Part shown: positions 1 to 6,654 of the stretch, piece by piece
Layout: every line of letters starts with the position of its first letter
How positions within the stretch are numbered: position 1 is the first letter of the stretch
Assembly: GCA_047833645.1 (NCBI GenBank)
Contig: CP181259.1
Location: 372,001-436,000, forward strand
Reading direction: 5' to 3'
Source of the DNA: Pseudolactococcus sp041800635
GTDB taxonomy: Bacteria; Bacillota; Bacilli; Lactobacillales; Streptococcaceae
Length of the DNA stretch: 64,000 nucleotides
Notes under the pieces: model-generated
Database searches by the model: none
What the model was told of the DNA's origin: nothing
What the model saw: the letters and a program-made list of their open reading frames with translations, nothing else
Position numbers and translations under genes: made by a program

Positions 1-939
1 ATCAGCACCAAAAATCGCTGTTTTAACAAGGCTAGAACCCACAATCTGTTTGGCAATCAGACGCGCTGATAAGTCATCTGGCGCTCCAGTAACATTAACT
101 TCGATGAGTTTGGTTGCCCCTTCACCGTCTGCTGCGATTTTTTTCGCCAAATCTTGACAGACGATAGCTAGAACGGCTTTGAAAGCTTGGTAATCTTCGG
201 TGTCGACTAGGATTTCAGCATTGTCAGCTCGACCATTTGCCATGACCAGCACCGTATCATTGGTAGACGTATCGCCGTCTACCGTGATTTGGTTGAAAGT
301 CGTCTCAATTATTTCTGACAGCATGTTTTGCAGCAAGGGTTGGGCGATTTTGGCATCAGTTGTGATGAAGCCAAGCATAGTCGCCATATTGGGATGAATC
401 ATGCCTGAGCCCTTGCAGACACCTGCAACCGTGACTGTTTTGCCAGCAATCTCAACTTCATAAGTCACTTCTTTTGTGACCAGATCAGTTGTCAAAATAG
501 CTTCAGCGAAACCGTTGGTATGACCATTTTCAGCAGAGAGTTTAGAAATGCCTAGCGCGATTTTATCCATGGGAAGTTGCTTGCCAATAACACCTGTTGA
601 GCAAACCGCCACATGACTTGGGTTGAGGTCAAATTTTTCCGCCAACAAACGCTGTATCTTTTTGGCGTTCGTGATGCCTTCATCTCCTGTCACAGCATTG
701 GCAATGGCTGAGTTGACGATGATGGCTTGCGCCACGCCACCGGCGACCACTGCTTTATCTAGTGCGATTGGTGCGGCAGCTACTTTGTTTGTCGTGAAGA
801 CCCCTGCGACTGCAGCGGGGACTTCTGAAAGGATGAGCCCTAAGTCCAATTTTTGGAATTTGAGCTCCGCGTGTGTGGCATCTGCCGTGAACCCCTTAGG
901 TGAGGCGATATTTCCTTTGATTGCTTTAAATTTTGTCAT
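1..939 (-). CDS. argJ: Glutamate N-acetyltransferase / amino-acid acetyltransferase ArgJ (C-terminus beyond window)
   Basis: Reading frame open to the window edge: 313 codons are visible out of about 400 usual for the family. ArgJ moves the acetyl group from N-acetylornithine to glutamate and in many bacteria also makes N-acetylglutamate from acetyl-CoA, recycling acetate in arginine synthesis. The self-cleavage region is visible as HPNMATMLGF, where the Thr after Ala becomes the N-terminal nucleophile of the beta chain, and STGVIG upstream matches the oxyanion loop. The ATG lies one base after the argC stop with no clear Shine-Dalgarno, so translation is probably coupled to argC. Family assignment is secure; mono- versus bifunctionality cannot be told from sequence. 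Confidence 0.95.
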   Translation of the reverse strand, partial: MTKFKAIKGNIASPKGFTADATHAELKFQKLDLGLILSEVPAAVAGVFTTNKVAAAPIALDKAVVAGGVAQAIIVNSAIANAVTGDEGITNAKKIQRLLAEKFDLNPSHVAVCSTGVIGKQLPMDKIALGISKLSAENGHTNGFAEAILTTDLVTKEVTYEVEIAGKTVTVAGVCKGSGMIHPNMATMLGFITTDAKIAQPLLQNMLSEIIETTFNQITVDGDTSTNDTVLVMANGRADNAEILVDTEDYQAFKAVLAIVCQDLAKKIAADGEGATKLIEVNVTGAPDDLSARLIAKQIVGSSLVKTAIFGAD

Positions 940-940
940 G

Positions 941-1978
941 TTATAAAATCGGCACGAGGTCAAGTCCAGCTTTTTCGTCAAAATCGAAAAAGTGGTTCAT
1001 GTTCTGAATCGCTTGCCCTGCCGCTCCTTTCACGAGATTATCAATAACGGTCACAACCGTCAAAGTATGAGTCAGTTCATTATAGCCAAGGCCAATGTCG
1101 GTAAAATTTGTACCAACGACGCTATGCAAATCAGGCAAGAGACCGTCATTTAACACTCTGACGAAGTATTTATCGTCATAAGTCTGGTGATAAGCCGCCA
1201 CCACATCTGAGAAGGTGATACCCTCAGCTAATTTGGCATAGGTTGAAACGAAAATCCCACGATTGACTGGAATCAGAGACGTTGAAAATTGGATTGGTTT
1301 GGCATTGATATTCCAAGAGACTAACTTGTTAAAGATTTCTGGAATGTGTTGGTGCTGATTGAGTTTGTAGAGACTGACATTTTCGTTAACATTAACATAG
1401 TGACTACTGTCGGTCAATTTCTTTCCTGCGCCTGACAAACCTGATTTGGCATCGATGATGACGCTGTCTAGCTGAATCAGATTGGCTTGATAAAGCGGTG
1501 CTAGGCTTAAGAGCGTTGCAGTCGCATAACAGCCGGGATTAGAGATATAAGCTTGCGTCGGTCGATCAAAATCAGCTAAGACATAATCCGCTTTTGATAA
1601 TAAATTTTTATGGATCGCTGACTTTTTGTACCATTTTTCATATTGCGCCGGAATTTTCAAACGGAAATCACCTGACAAATCGACGACTGGAAAGTCTGCT
1701 GCGATGAAATCTGTTGCTAGCTCTGCCGCAATCCCAGCTGGTGTGGCAAAGAAAACCAAATCTGCTGTGGTCATGATTTCATCAGATGAAAATGTTTTGA
1801 TGGTCAAAGTTGCATATTTTGGAAAATTGAGCAGTTTTGGAAAAAGATCTGTTAATTTGGCGCCGATATTTGACGTGCCATAGACATTGACGATTTCAGC
1901 GTCTGGATGACTATGGAGCAGCCTCAGCAATTCTAATCCTGAGTATCCCGAGATACCAATGATGGCTATTTTTTTCAT
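941..1978 (-). CDS. argC: N-acetyl-gamma-glutamyl-phosphate reductase ArgC
   Basis: 345 residues, full length. It reduces N-acetylglutamyl phosphate to the semialdehyde with NADPH in cytosolic arginine biosynthesis. The N-terminal Rossmann motif is IIGISGYSGLELLRLL and the catalytic cysteine sits in SNPGCYATA near residue 150; the family HQH-type motif appears as NQHQHIPEI. It is the first gene of an arg operon continuing into argJ. The promoter directly upstream carries two ARG boxes, so ArgR/AhrC-type control by arginine is expected. Confidence 0.96.
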   Translation of the reverse strand: MKKIAIIGISGYSGLELLRLLHSHPDAEIVNVYGTSNIGAKLTDLFPKLLNFPKYATLTIKTFSSDEIMTTADLVFFATPAGIAAELATDFIAADFPVVDLSGDFRLKIPAQYEKWYKKSAIHKNLLSKADYVLADFDRPTQAYISNPGCYATATLLSLAPLYQANLIQLDSVIIDAKSGLSGAGKKLTDSSHYVNVNENVSLYKLNQHQHIPEIFNKLVSWNINAKPIQFSTSLIPVNRGIFVSTYAKLAEGITFSDVVAAYHQTYDDKYFVRVLNDGLLPDLHSVVGTNFTDIGLGYNELTHTLTVVTVIDNLVKGAAGQAIQNMNHFFDFDEKAGLDLVPIL

Positions 1979-1993
1979 AAGTGTTATCCTTTA

Positions 1994-2038
1994 ATTGAAT
2001 ATATATACAATAATAATGTATATTTTTACATTTGTCAA
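1994..2038 (-). promoter_or_regulatory. argC promoter with tandem ARG boxes
   Basis: On the minus strand TTGACA (2038-2033), 17 bp, TATTAT (2015-2010). Two 18-bp near-palindromes of ARG-box type (TGNAT-W4-ATNCA) lie at 2015-2032, between -35 and -10, and at 1994-2011, over the -10 and start site. Their centres are 21 bp apart, two helical turns, which suits an ArgR hexamer binding one DNA face. Boxes and promoter are seen directly; repression by arginine is inferred from the family. Confidence 0.8.
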
Positions 2039-2098
2039 GTGGAATGTGGGTTATTTTGCAACTTTATGCAAGATTTTCAGGAATCCTGTCTTGGCATA

Positions 2099-2126
2099 CA
2101 AAAAAATCGCATCTCTGCGAATTTTG
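2099..2126 (-). terminator. Rho-independent terminator, recurring hairpin type
   Basis: CGCA-TCTC-TGCG hairpin flanked by an A-run on one side and AATTTT on the other. Read on the minus strand it ends in a U-run just past the DUF1129-like gene. Close copies occur at 3863-3888 and 5081-5107. Confidence 0.65.
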
Positions 2127-2146
2127 GATAGATAGTAAAGAACTTT

Positions 2147-2800
2147 TTATAATTTATTTGCCGTTGATTTGATAAATTTGATGGCACATAAAACATATAC
2201 CAAAAATAAAACAAGACAGATAATTTTAGATGAAAAACTAGAAATATAGAAGGCTTGAAAATCCCTCAAAAGTATCTGCCCCCACACAAATACACTGAGT
2301 ACGATAAAAATATAACCCCAAAGGATAATAACAGATAATCGCTTACTTTTGACAAGCAAACTGAACCAGAAAACTTTGAACAATAAAAAGACACCTGAAC
2401 TCAGCAAAATAATTTCAAATAAATAGCAAACCCAAGAAATTGGTGTTGGCTCTATTCCAAACCAAGAAATATTGACTGCATAATTCCAAAATAAACCTAT
2501 CAATACAGTCCAAATCGTTAAATTTCTTAAACTCTTTGTTTTCTTATCAACTTGCTTCAATAATTTTTTGGACATCTGGATAGCACTAAGACCAAAATAT
2601 GATTCAGCACCAATGCCGTCAGCTTGTGCATCCAACAAATCTAGCAAAACATCATAAGCTAATTCAGAAACAACTTCTGAATTATAGATTGCACCATTAA
2701 GCAACAAAGTATCGTACAGACGATCAAAATATAATCGATTTTTAGGATTTAAGTTTTCTGCTAAAGCTGTAAGCTGCACGCGATATTTTTCACCAGCCAT
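2147..2800 (-). CDS. DUF1129-like membrane protein, paralogue 2
   Basis: About 217 residues. The N-terminal 75 residues are soluble and helical, with LNPKNRLYFDRLYDTLLLNG and LLDLLDAQADG...YFGLS, resembling the DUF1129/HAAS-type helical domain. Four hydrophobic segments follow (about residues 98-115, 125-150, 158-178 and 190-212). The ATG at 2800 has AGGG eight bases upstream and is preferred to the TTG in front. It is third in a padR operon and clearly a paralogue of the gene before it. Members are often co-transcribed with PadR regulators; the molecular function is unknown. Confidence 0.75.
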   Translation of the reverse strand: MAGEKYRVQLTALAENLNPKNRLYFDRLYDTLLLNGAIYNSEVVSELAYDVLLDLLDAQADGIGAESYFGLSAIQMSKKLLKQVDKKTKSLRNLTIWTVLIGLFWNYAVNISWFGIEPTPISWVCYLFEIILLSSGVFLLFKVFWFSLLVKSKRLSVIILWGYIFIVLSVFVWGQILLRDFQAFYISSFSSKIICLVLFLVYVLCAIKFIKSTANKL

Positions 2801-2803
2801 CAA

Positions 2804-3451
2804 TTAATCCCTTTCTTTCAACCAAGTATATGTCAAACAACCATAAGCAACTGCTAAAACAAGTCCTATCACTTTGGATGTTAGTGCAGGTACATAGATT
2901 ACTTGAAAATCTTTCAAATAAAGTTTAATAAGCACAAAAATACCAATGATGCTGCACATATAAATGCACATTATAAAATAAGTCAACCCTTTATTCTTAA
3001 ATGTTAGCGTACGTAAAACTAGTCTGAAAAAGATTATTGCCGCTATCATATAAACGAAGCACCCTAACAGATAGCTAAGCCATGAGATACTAAGTGATTT
3101 TTCAGAAAACCAGTTGATACTGCCAAAATAAGTCCAAAATAGAGCAGAAATACCAAAATACCAAATAATTTTTCTGAGTTCATTTGGTGTCTCTTTTTCC
3201 ATTTTTTTAAGGATGTTATCCGCCATTTCATCCGGAGTCATACCGAAATATTTTATGGCATTCTCTCCATCATTCTGTGCATCTAATAGATCCAATAACA
3301 GGTTATAGGATGTTTCCAACATCGCTTCTTCTTTGTAAAGTAGAGCACCATTTAAAAAAATCGCGTCATATAAATCATTGAAATAGGTTTTATTTTCTTC
3401 AGTCAAGTTATCTTGAATGTCAGAAATTTTTTCTCTATACATCTCTTTCAT
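2804..3451 (-). CDS. DUF1129-like membrane protein, paralogue 1
   Basis: 215 residues with the layout of its downstream paralogue: a helical cytosolic domain (LTEENKTYFNDLYDAIFLNG, then LLDLLDAQNDGENAIKYFG) and four predicted membrane helices ending near KERD. GGGGAG lies six bases before the ATG. The start overlaps the padR 3' end by 17 bases, so the two are translationally coupled. No catalytic motif is visible. PadR-adjacent proteins of this kind are thought to act in envelope or signalling roles; that is family context, not shown here. Confidence 0.75.
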   Translation of the reverse strand: MKEMYREKISDIQDNLTEENKTYFNDLYDAIFLNGALLYKEEAMLETSYNLLLDLLDAQNDGENAIKYFGMTPDEMADNILKKMEKETPNELRKIIWYFGISALFWTYFGSINWFSEKSLSISWLSYLLGCFVYMIAAIIFFRLVLRTLTFKNKGLTYFIMCIYMCSIIGIFVLIKLYLKDFQVIYVPALTSKVIGLVLAVAYGCLTYTWLKERD

Positions 3452-3779
3452 TACTTTCTCCCCAAATTCGATTAACTTTTTCTACCAAACTATCAAAATC
3501 TTCCCAAAATGCTTGTAAGGTTACAAGTCCTTGCTCAGTAATTTGAAAATATTTTCGATTTGGTCCCTCTTTTGATTTTTTCATCAAACTTGTGACATCT
3601 CCATTTTTCTCCAATTTTTGTAAAATCGGATAAATCGTACCACCAACTGCATTGTCAAATCCTGACTGTTTCAACTTCTGTATCAATTCGTAACCATAGA
3701 CTTCGCCATCTGCTATCACACGCAAAACGCAACCATCCAAAATACCTTTTAACATCTGTGATTCTCTAATCCTTATCAC
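3435..3779 (-). CDS. PadR family transcriptional regulator
   Basis: 114 residues, the short single-domain PadR type: a winged helix (LKGILDGCVLRVIADGEVYGYELIQKLKQ, then GGTIYPILQKLEKNG, the usual PadR wing region) plus a C-terminal dimerisation helix. The frame starts at GTG (3779); the ATG at 3755, giving MLKGILDG, is an alternative start, and neither has a strong Shine-Dalgarno. It heads an operon with two DUF1129-like genes and has an inverted repeat over its own -10, so autoregulation is likely. The ligand is unknown. Confidence 0.88.
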   Translation of the reverse strand: MIRIRESQMLKGILDGCVLRVIADGEVYGYELIQKLKQSGFDNAVGGTIYPILQKLEKNGDVTSLMKKSKEGPNRKYFQITEQGLVTLQAFWEDFDSLVEKVNRIWGESNERDV

Positions 3780-3798
3780 CTCACTATGTTGTTTTGCT

Positions 3799-3841
3799 AA
3801 CTAGTATGAAATCATTATATCATTTTCCGCTAGTTTGTAAA
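3799..3841 (-). promoter_or_regulatory. padR promoter with AACTAG/CTAGTT inverted repeat
   Basis: Minus strand TTTACA (3841-3836), 16 bp, TATAAT (3819-3814) with an upstream TG (extended -10). AACTAG at 3799-3804 and CTAGTT at 3830-3835 form an inverted repeat bracketing the -10, a plausible PadR operator. Promoter likely, operator inferred. Confidence 0.6.
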
Positions 3842-3862
3842 GCTATATAGTAGAAAATAATC

Positions 3863-3888
3863 AAAAAAAACGCATTTCTGCGAATTTT
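3863..3888 (-). terminator. Rho-independent terminator, recurring hairpin type
   Basis: Second copy of the CGCA-loop-TGCG hairpin, with a U-run on the minus strand. It lies downstream of the zeta-kinase/53-residue ORF pair. Confidence 0.65.
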
Positions 3889-3955
3889 GGGTTCTATAAG
3901 AATTAACTCAGTAGTTAAAAGTTTTCAAATACTACATCAATACATGTAAGAAAAT

Positions 3956-4117
3956 CTACTTATCCAGTCCGACTAGCTTACGTTGTCTAAGATTGGCTTG
4001 ATTTGCCACATACTTCATGACCGTTTTAAATTCTTTTGCTGTTGCTCTATCAGATAAATCAGCGATGCTTTTGTTATATTTATCTACGATTTGTTTGACT
4101 TGCTCTTTTTCAGTCAT
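3956..4117 (-). CDS. Small 53-residue protein overlapping the zeta-like kinase gene
   Basis: An ATG-to-TAG frame of 54 codons, starting MTEKEQVKQIVDKYNKSIAD and ending in a basic stretch (RQRKLVGLDK). It overlaps the end of the zeta-like kinase gene by 8 bases, the usual sign of translational coupling, and is followed by a terminator. The sequence is helical and charged without membrane segments. I do not recognise the family. Position suggests a partner of the kinase, possibly an antitoxin or adaptor, but known epsilon/PezA antitoxins are larger and encoded upstream. Confidence 0.6.
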   Translation of the reverse strand: MTEKEQVKQIVDKYNKSIADLSDRATAKEFKTVMKYVANQANLRQRKLVGLDK

Positions 4118-4784
4118 CTAGTTTTTCCTCCAATTCTTCTATTGTGTATCTTTCAGGTAGTACTAATTTCACATTGTCTGCTGCATAGTGAACTTCTGCT
4201 ATGTTACTTTGATAGTCTTTAACGATGATATGCAAGACTATTTTTTGATGTCTCTCTTTTACTTTTTTGATATTTTCTCTTGCTTTGAAGTAGGCATTAA
4301 TAAAAGTTTTCTTTAGAACTTTTCGTCCTTCTGCCACTTCACGCTCTTTCGTAAACTGCCAAGCGATTTGTGGTTCTTGATAAACATAGAAAATCGTTAA
4401 ACGAAAACCACTCTTCTCTGCACGAATTATGTTTTTCTCAGCAGATAAAATCGCAAAAGTCGCATCAAGGATAAACGAATACCCCTTGTCTAACACATAT
4501 TTTAAAGCCTGTTCAACTAACCAAGAACAAGCTTTTTGGAAGGCAGATGAGTTTGTGCCGTTATAATCAGGGAACTGAGTCCGAAAGGCATCTGCATCAA
4601 TGATGACATGATTATCATAGTTTTCAGCAAGTCCCAATGCTACTTCTGTTTTTCCAGCGCCAGGACTACCTGCCATAAAGACCGCATCTTTTTCATCATC
4701 CGAAGACTTTCCTTGGATAATGCTCTCAATAAACTTATCTTTATTGGTTTTCGCATATTCTAAATAACTATCGCTAGAATTCAA
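4110..4784 (-). CDS. Zeta toxin family kinase
   Basis: 224 residues. Walker A GSPGAGKT at about residues 39-46 follows a strand AVFMA, and IDADAFRTQFPDY matches the zeta-toxin substrate-binding segment. LDATFA is the second strand of the P-loop kinase fold. Family members phosphorylate UDP-N-acetylglucosamine or related sugars and block wall synthesis. The start is TTG with a strong AAGGAGG eight bases upstream. No epsilon/PezA-like antitoxin gene precedes it; a 53-residue ORF overlaps its 3' end. It could be a chromosomal kinase rather than a toxin. Confidence 0.8.
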   Translation of the reverse strand: MNSSDSYLEYAKTNKDKFIESIIQGKSSDDEKDAVFMAGSPGAGKTEVALGLAENYDNHVIIDADAFRTQFPDYNGTNSSAFQKACSWLVEQALKYVLDKGYSFILDATFAILSAEKNIIRAEKSGFRLTIFYVYQEPQIAWQFTKEREVAEGRKVLKKTFINAYFKARENIKKVKERHQKIVLHIIVKDYQSNIAEVHYAADNVKLVLPERYTIEELEEKLDD

Positions 4785-4925
4785 GAAAAAGCCCTCCTTA
4801 TTGTTATTTTGATAAGCATCATTTTAGTGACTTAATAACTTTCTTCTGATATCAATATTTGTTGTCTAATCCCCATGTTTTTACTTGCTTCTTAATCCAT
4901 GTTACAGTGCAAATCTTTAAAGCTT

Positions 4926-5010
4926 ATTATACCAGAAATAAAGTTTTATTTGATAAAAATATATACAAAAAAGCACCTGTTAACTGTTTAATAACGACTT
5001 TCAGGTGCTT
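4926..5010 (-). promoter_or_regulatory. Intergenic 4785-5106: zeta-kinase promoter and an upstream hairpin
   Basis: This gene-free stretch holds an extended -10 (TGG-TATAAT, minus strand 4931-4926) about 135 bases before the kinase start, and a 9-bp stem AAGCACCTG/CAGGTGCTT (4971-4979 with 5002-5010) followed on the minus strand by a U-run, a second terminator for the genes upstream. No -35 of good quality is visible. Confidence 0.45.
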
Positions 5011-5080
5011 CCTTATTTTAAAATTTCGTTTTGATCCCTTTTCTGTCGTAATGATTGTAGTTAAATATGAAATTAAATCG

Positions 5081-5107
5081 AAAAAAAAACGCATCTCTGC
5101 GAATTTT
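5081..5107 (-). terminator. Rho-independent terminator, recurring hairpin type
   Basis: Third copy of the CGCA-TCTC-TGCG hairpin with a nine-base U-run on the minus strand, touching the stop codon of the preceding gene. Confidence 0.7.
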
Positions 5108-5550
5108 CATTTTTCTTTCGACTCATTTTTTGTTAAATCATCATCAATTATGGTGTCATCTCTGTATTTCACAACAAGTTTATCAGTAAATTTTTTAGCT
5201 TCATCTCTCTGATACATGGTCTTGATCCAGTTTTTTATTCCAGATGATAGAAGGTCATTATTAATAACATTATTTGAATCCTCGCCAACTTTTTTACTTG
5301 CCAAATCAGGAATCTTTATTGTAACAGAATTATAGGGGACATCACTACCTATAATGGGGAAATCTGCAAATAATTTCGACTCTACGACAATACTTACTCC
5401 TTTAACATTATTAAGGATAGTATTTTTGAAATAATATTCAGCTGTAAATTTTCTAATCCCCCAAAAAATACCTATGACTAAAGCAATTAATACACTTAAC
5501 AAAAAAATTGTTTTCCGTATTTTATACGTTCCCTGTTGTTTTTTTATCAT
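5107..5550 (-). CDS. Unknown membrane-anchored protein, 147 residues
   Basis: A basic N-terminus (MIKKQQGTYKIRK) leads into one membrane helix (about residues 13-32) and a roughly 110-residue extracytoplasmic domain ending in a charged tail (DDDLTKNESKEK). No lipobox or sorting motif. Its ATG overlaps the TGA of the upstream membrane protein gene (ATGA), so the two form a coupled pair. I do not recognise the family. The topology, one helix and an outside domain, matches that of its partner. Confidence 0.6.
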   Translation of the reverse strand: MIKKQQGTYKIRKTIFLLSVLIALVIGIFWGIRKFTAEYYFKNTILNNVKGVSIVVESKLFADFPIIGSDVPYNSVTIKIPDLASKKVGEDSNNVINNDLLSSGIKNWIKTMYQRDEAKKFTDKLVVKYRDDTIIDDDLTKNESKEK

Positions 5551-6440
5551 TTCACCTTGTCCTCTTTAACTGATATTACTTTGAAAGAATTATTCTCAAA
5601 TTTAACAGCAATGCTGATTTTGTATTTGGATTTGTGTAACAATGAAAGACCTTTATACATTTTTACTTTACCTTCCAAGTTGGTCGTAGTATTTTTGTTA
5701 ATATCATCTAGTTCAGATTGAAGGCTATCCTTATTTATCCAATCGATTTTTTTATAGCCTTTATCTTTCAAGATATTCTCTACATCTGAGAACACTCCAC
5801 CTACCCTCGAAGATGCATTCAACCGTACTTTATCTACTGGCGCAATAACATTACCATCATAACTGAGTTGCCAATCTTTGCTTACCGTTTTAAGTTGAAC
5901 TTCCAAAATAGAATTACTTAGGGCTTGCTTAATGGACTCCTGAGCCTTCTGTGATTGATCATCAAATATAGGATTATCTATTTTTAATTTGGGCACATCG
6001 ATATGTACCATTGCCTCAGATTTTCCAGATAGTCCAAGTACTGCTTCCAATTTATTAAGCGGAACCGTGTCTACATCGACACCATCAACTGATGAAAATG
6101 AATCATTCACCATCACATAATTTGCTTGTGCTATTCTTTGTTGATTTGTAGGATTTAATGATTTTAAGAATGAGCCTGTAAGTTTCGGAATTCCAAATAA
6201 TAAAAGAATTACAAGCGTAATAAGAAACACAATAAATACAGATAAATTACTTAATATTCTAAGTAAAAATGTCGTAGGACCTGTAAATATTTTTATACCT
6301 ATTTGGGCTGCTGAAAGTGTAGGATTCACTGCACCTATCATAGCCGTATTATTAATATCGTCAATTAAGCCTTGATATCTTTCAGGTGTTACGTCCTTTG
6401 CTGTTGTAACTTCTGTTGTTCTTTTTCCAACGCTAATCAT
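5547..6440 (-). CDS. Unknown membrane protein, 297 residues
   Basis: Residues 1-60 are mostly polar (MISVGKRTTEVTTAKDVTPE). A strong membrane segment spans about 62-85 (FIVFLITLVILLLFGIPKL), and a large polar domain rich in Asp, Lys and Ser makes up the rest. GGGAGA six bases upstream supports the start. It is the first gene of a two-gene operon. No enzymatic motif recognised; plausible roles (envelope stress, immunity, competence-like surface structures) would be guesses. Confidence 0.6.
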   Translation of the reverse strand: MISVGKRTTEVTTAKDVTPERYQGLIDDINNTAMIGAVNPTLSAAQIGIKIFTGPTTFLLRILSNLSVFIVFLITLVILLLFGIPKLTGSFLKSLNPTNQQRIAQANYVMVNDSFSSVDGVDVDTVPLNKLEAVLGLSGKSEAMVHIDVPKLKIDNPIFDDQSQKAQESIKQALSNSILEVQLKTVSKDWQLSYDGNVIAPVDKVRLNASSRVGGVFSDVENILKDKGYKKIDWINKDSLQSELDDINKNTTTNLEGKVKMYKGLSLLHKSKYKISIAVKFENNSFKVISVKEDKVK

Positions 6441-6571
6441 TCTTTATCTCCCGATTTTTCCCTTTTAGATTGCTCCAATTTATTTCGGTAGCATCGCAAA
6501 TTTCAACACACTTCTACCGAGTTTTGTAATATTCCAGATTAAAAAATCAAACAAATTTATTTTAAAATACA

Positions 6572-6638
6572 GAAAAAGATGCAAGTCTGCAAAATTCCTT
6601 TGTCAGAACTTTGATGATCATGCATCGCTGCGAATTTT
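6572..6638 (-). terminator. Two weak terminator-like hairpins after lepA
   Basis: GCATCGCTGCGAATTTT at 6622-6638 is a diverged copy of the recurring hairpin. GATGCAAGTCTGCAAAATTC at 6577-6596 forms a TGCA/TGCA stem followed by U's on the minus strand. Confidence 0.45.
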
Positions 6639-6654
6639 AATAAACTAATAAGTC

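Noticed and set aside
4859..5212. 117-codon plus-strand ORF
   Set aside because: It crosses the zeta-kinase promoter, two terminator hairpins and the antisense of another gene; no family resemblance.
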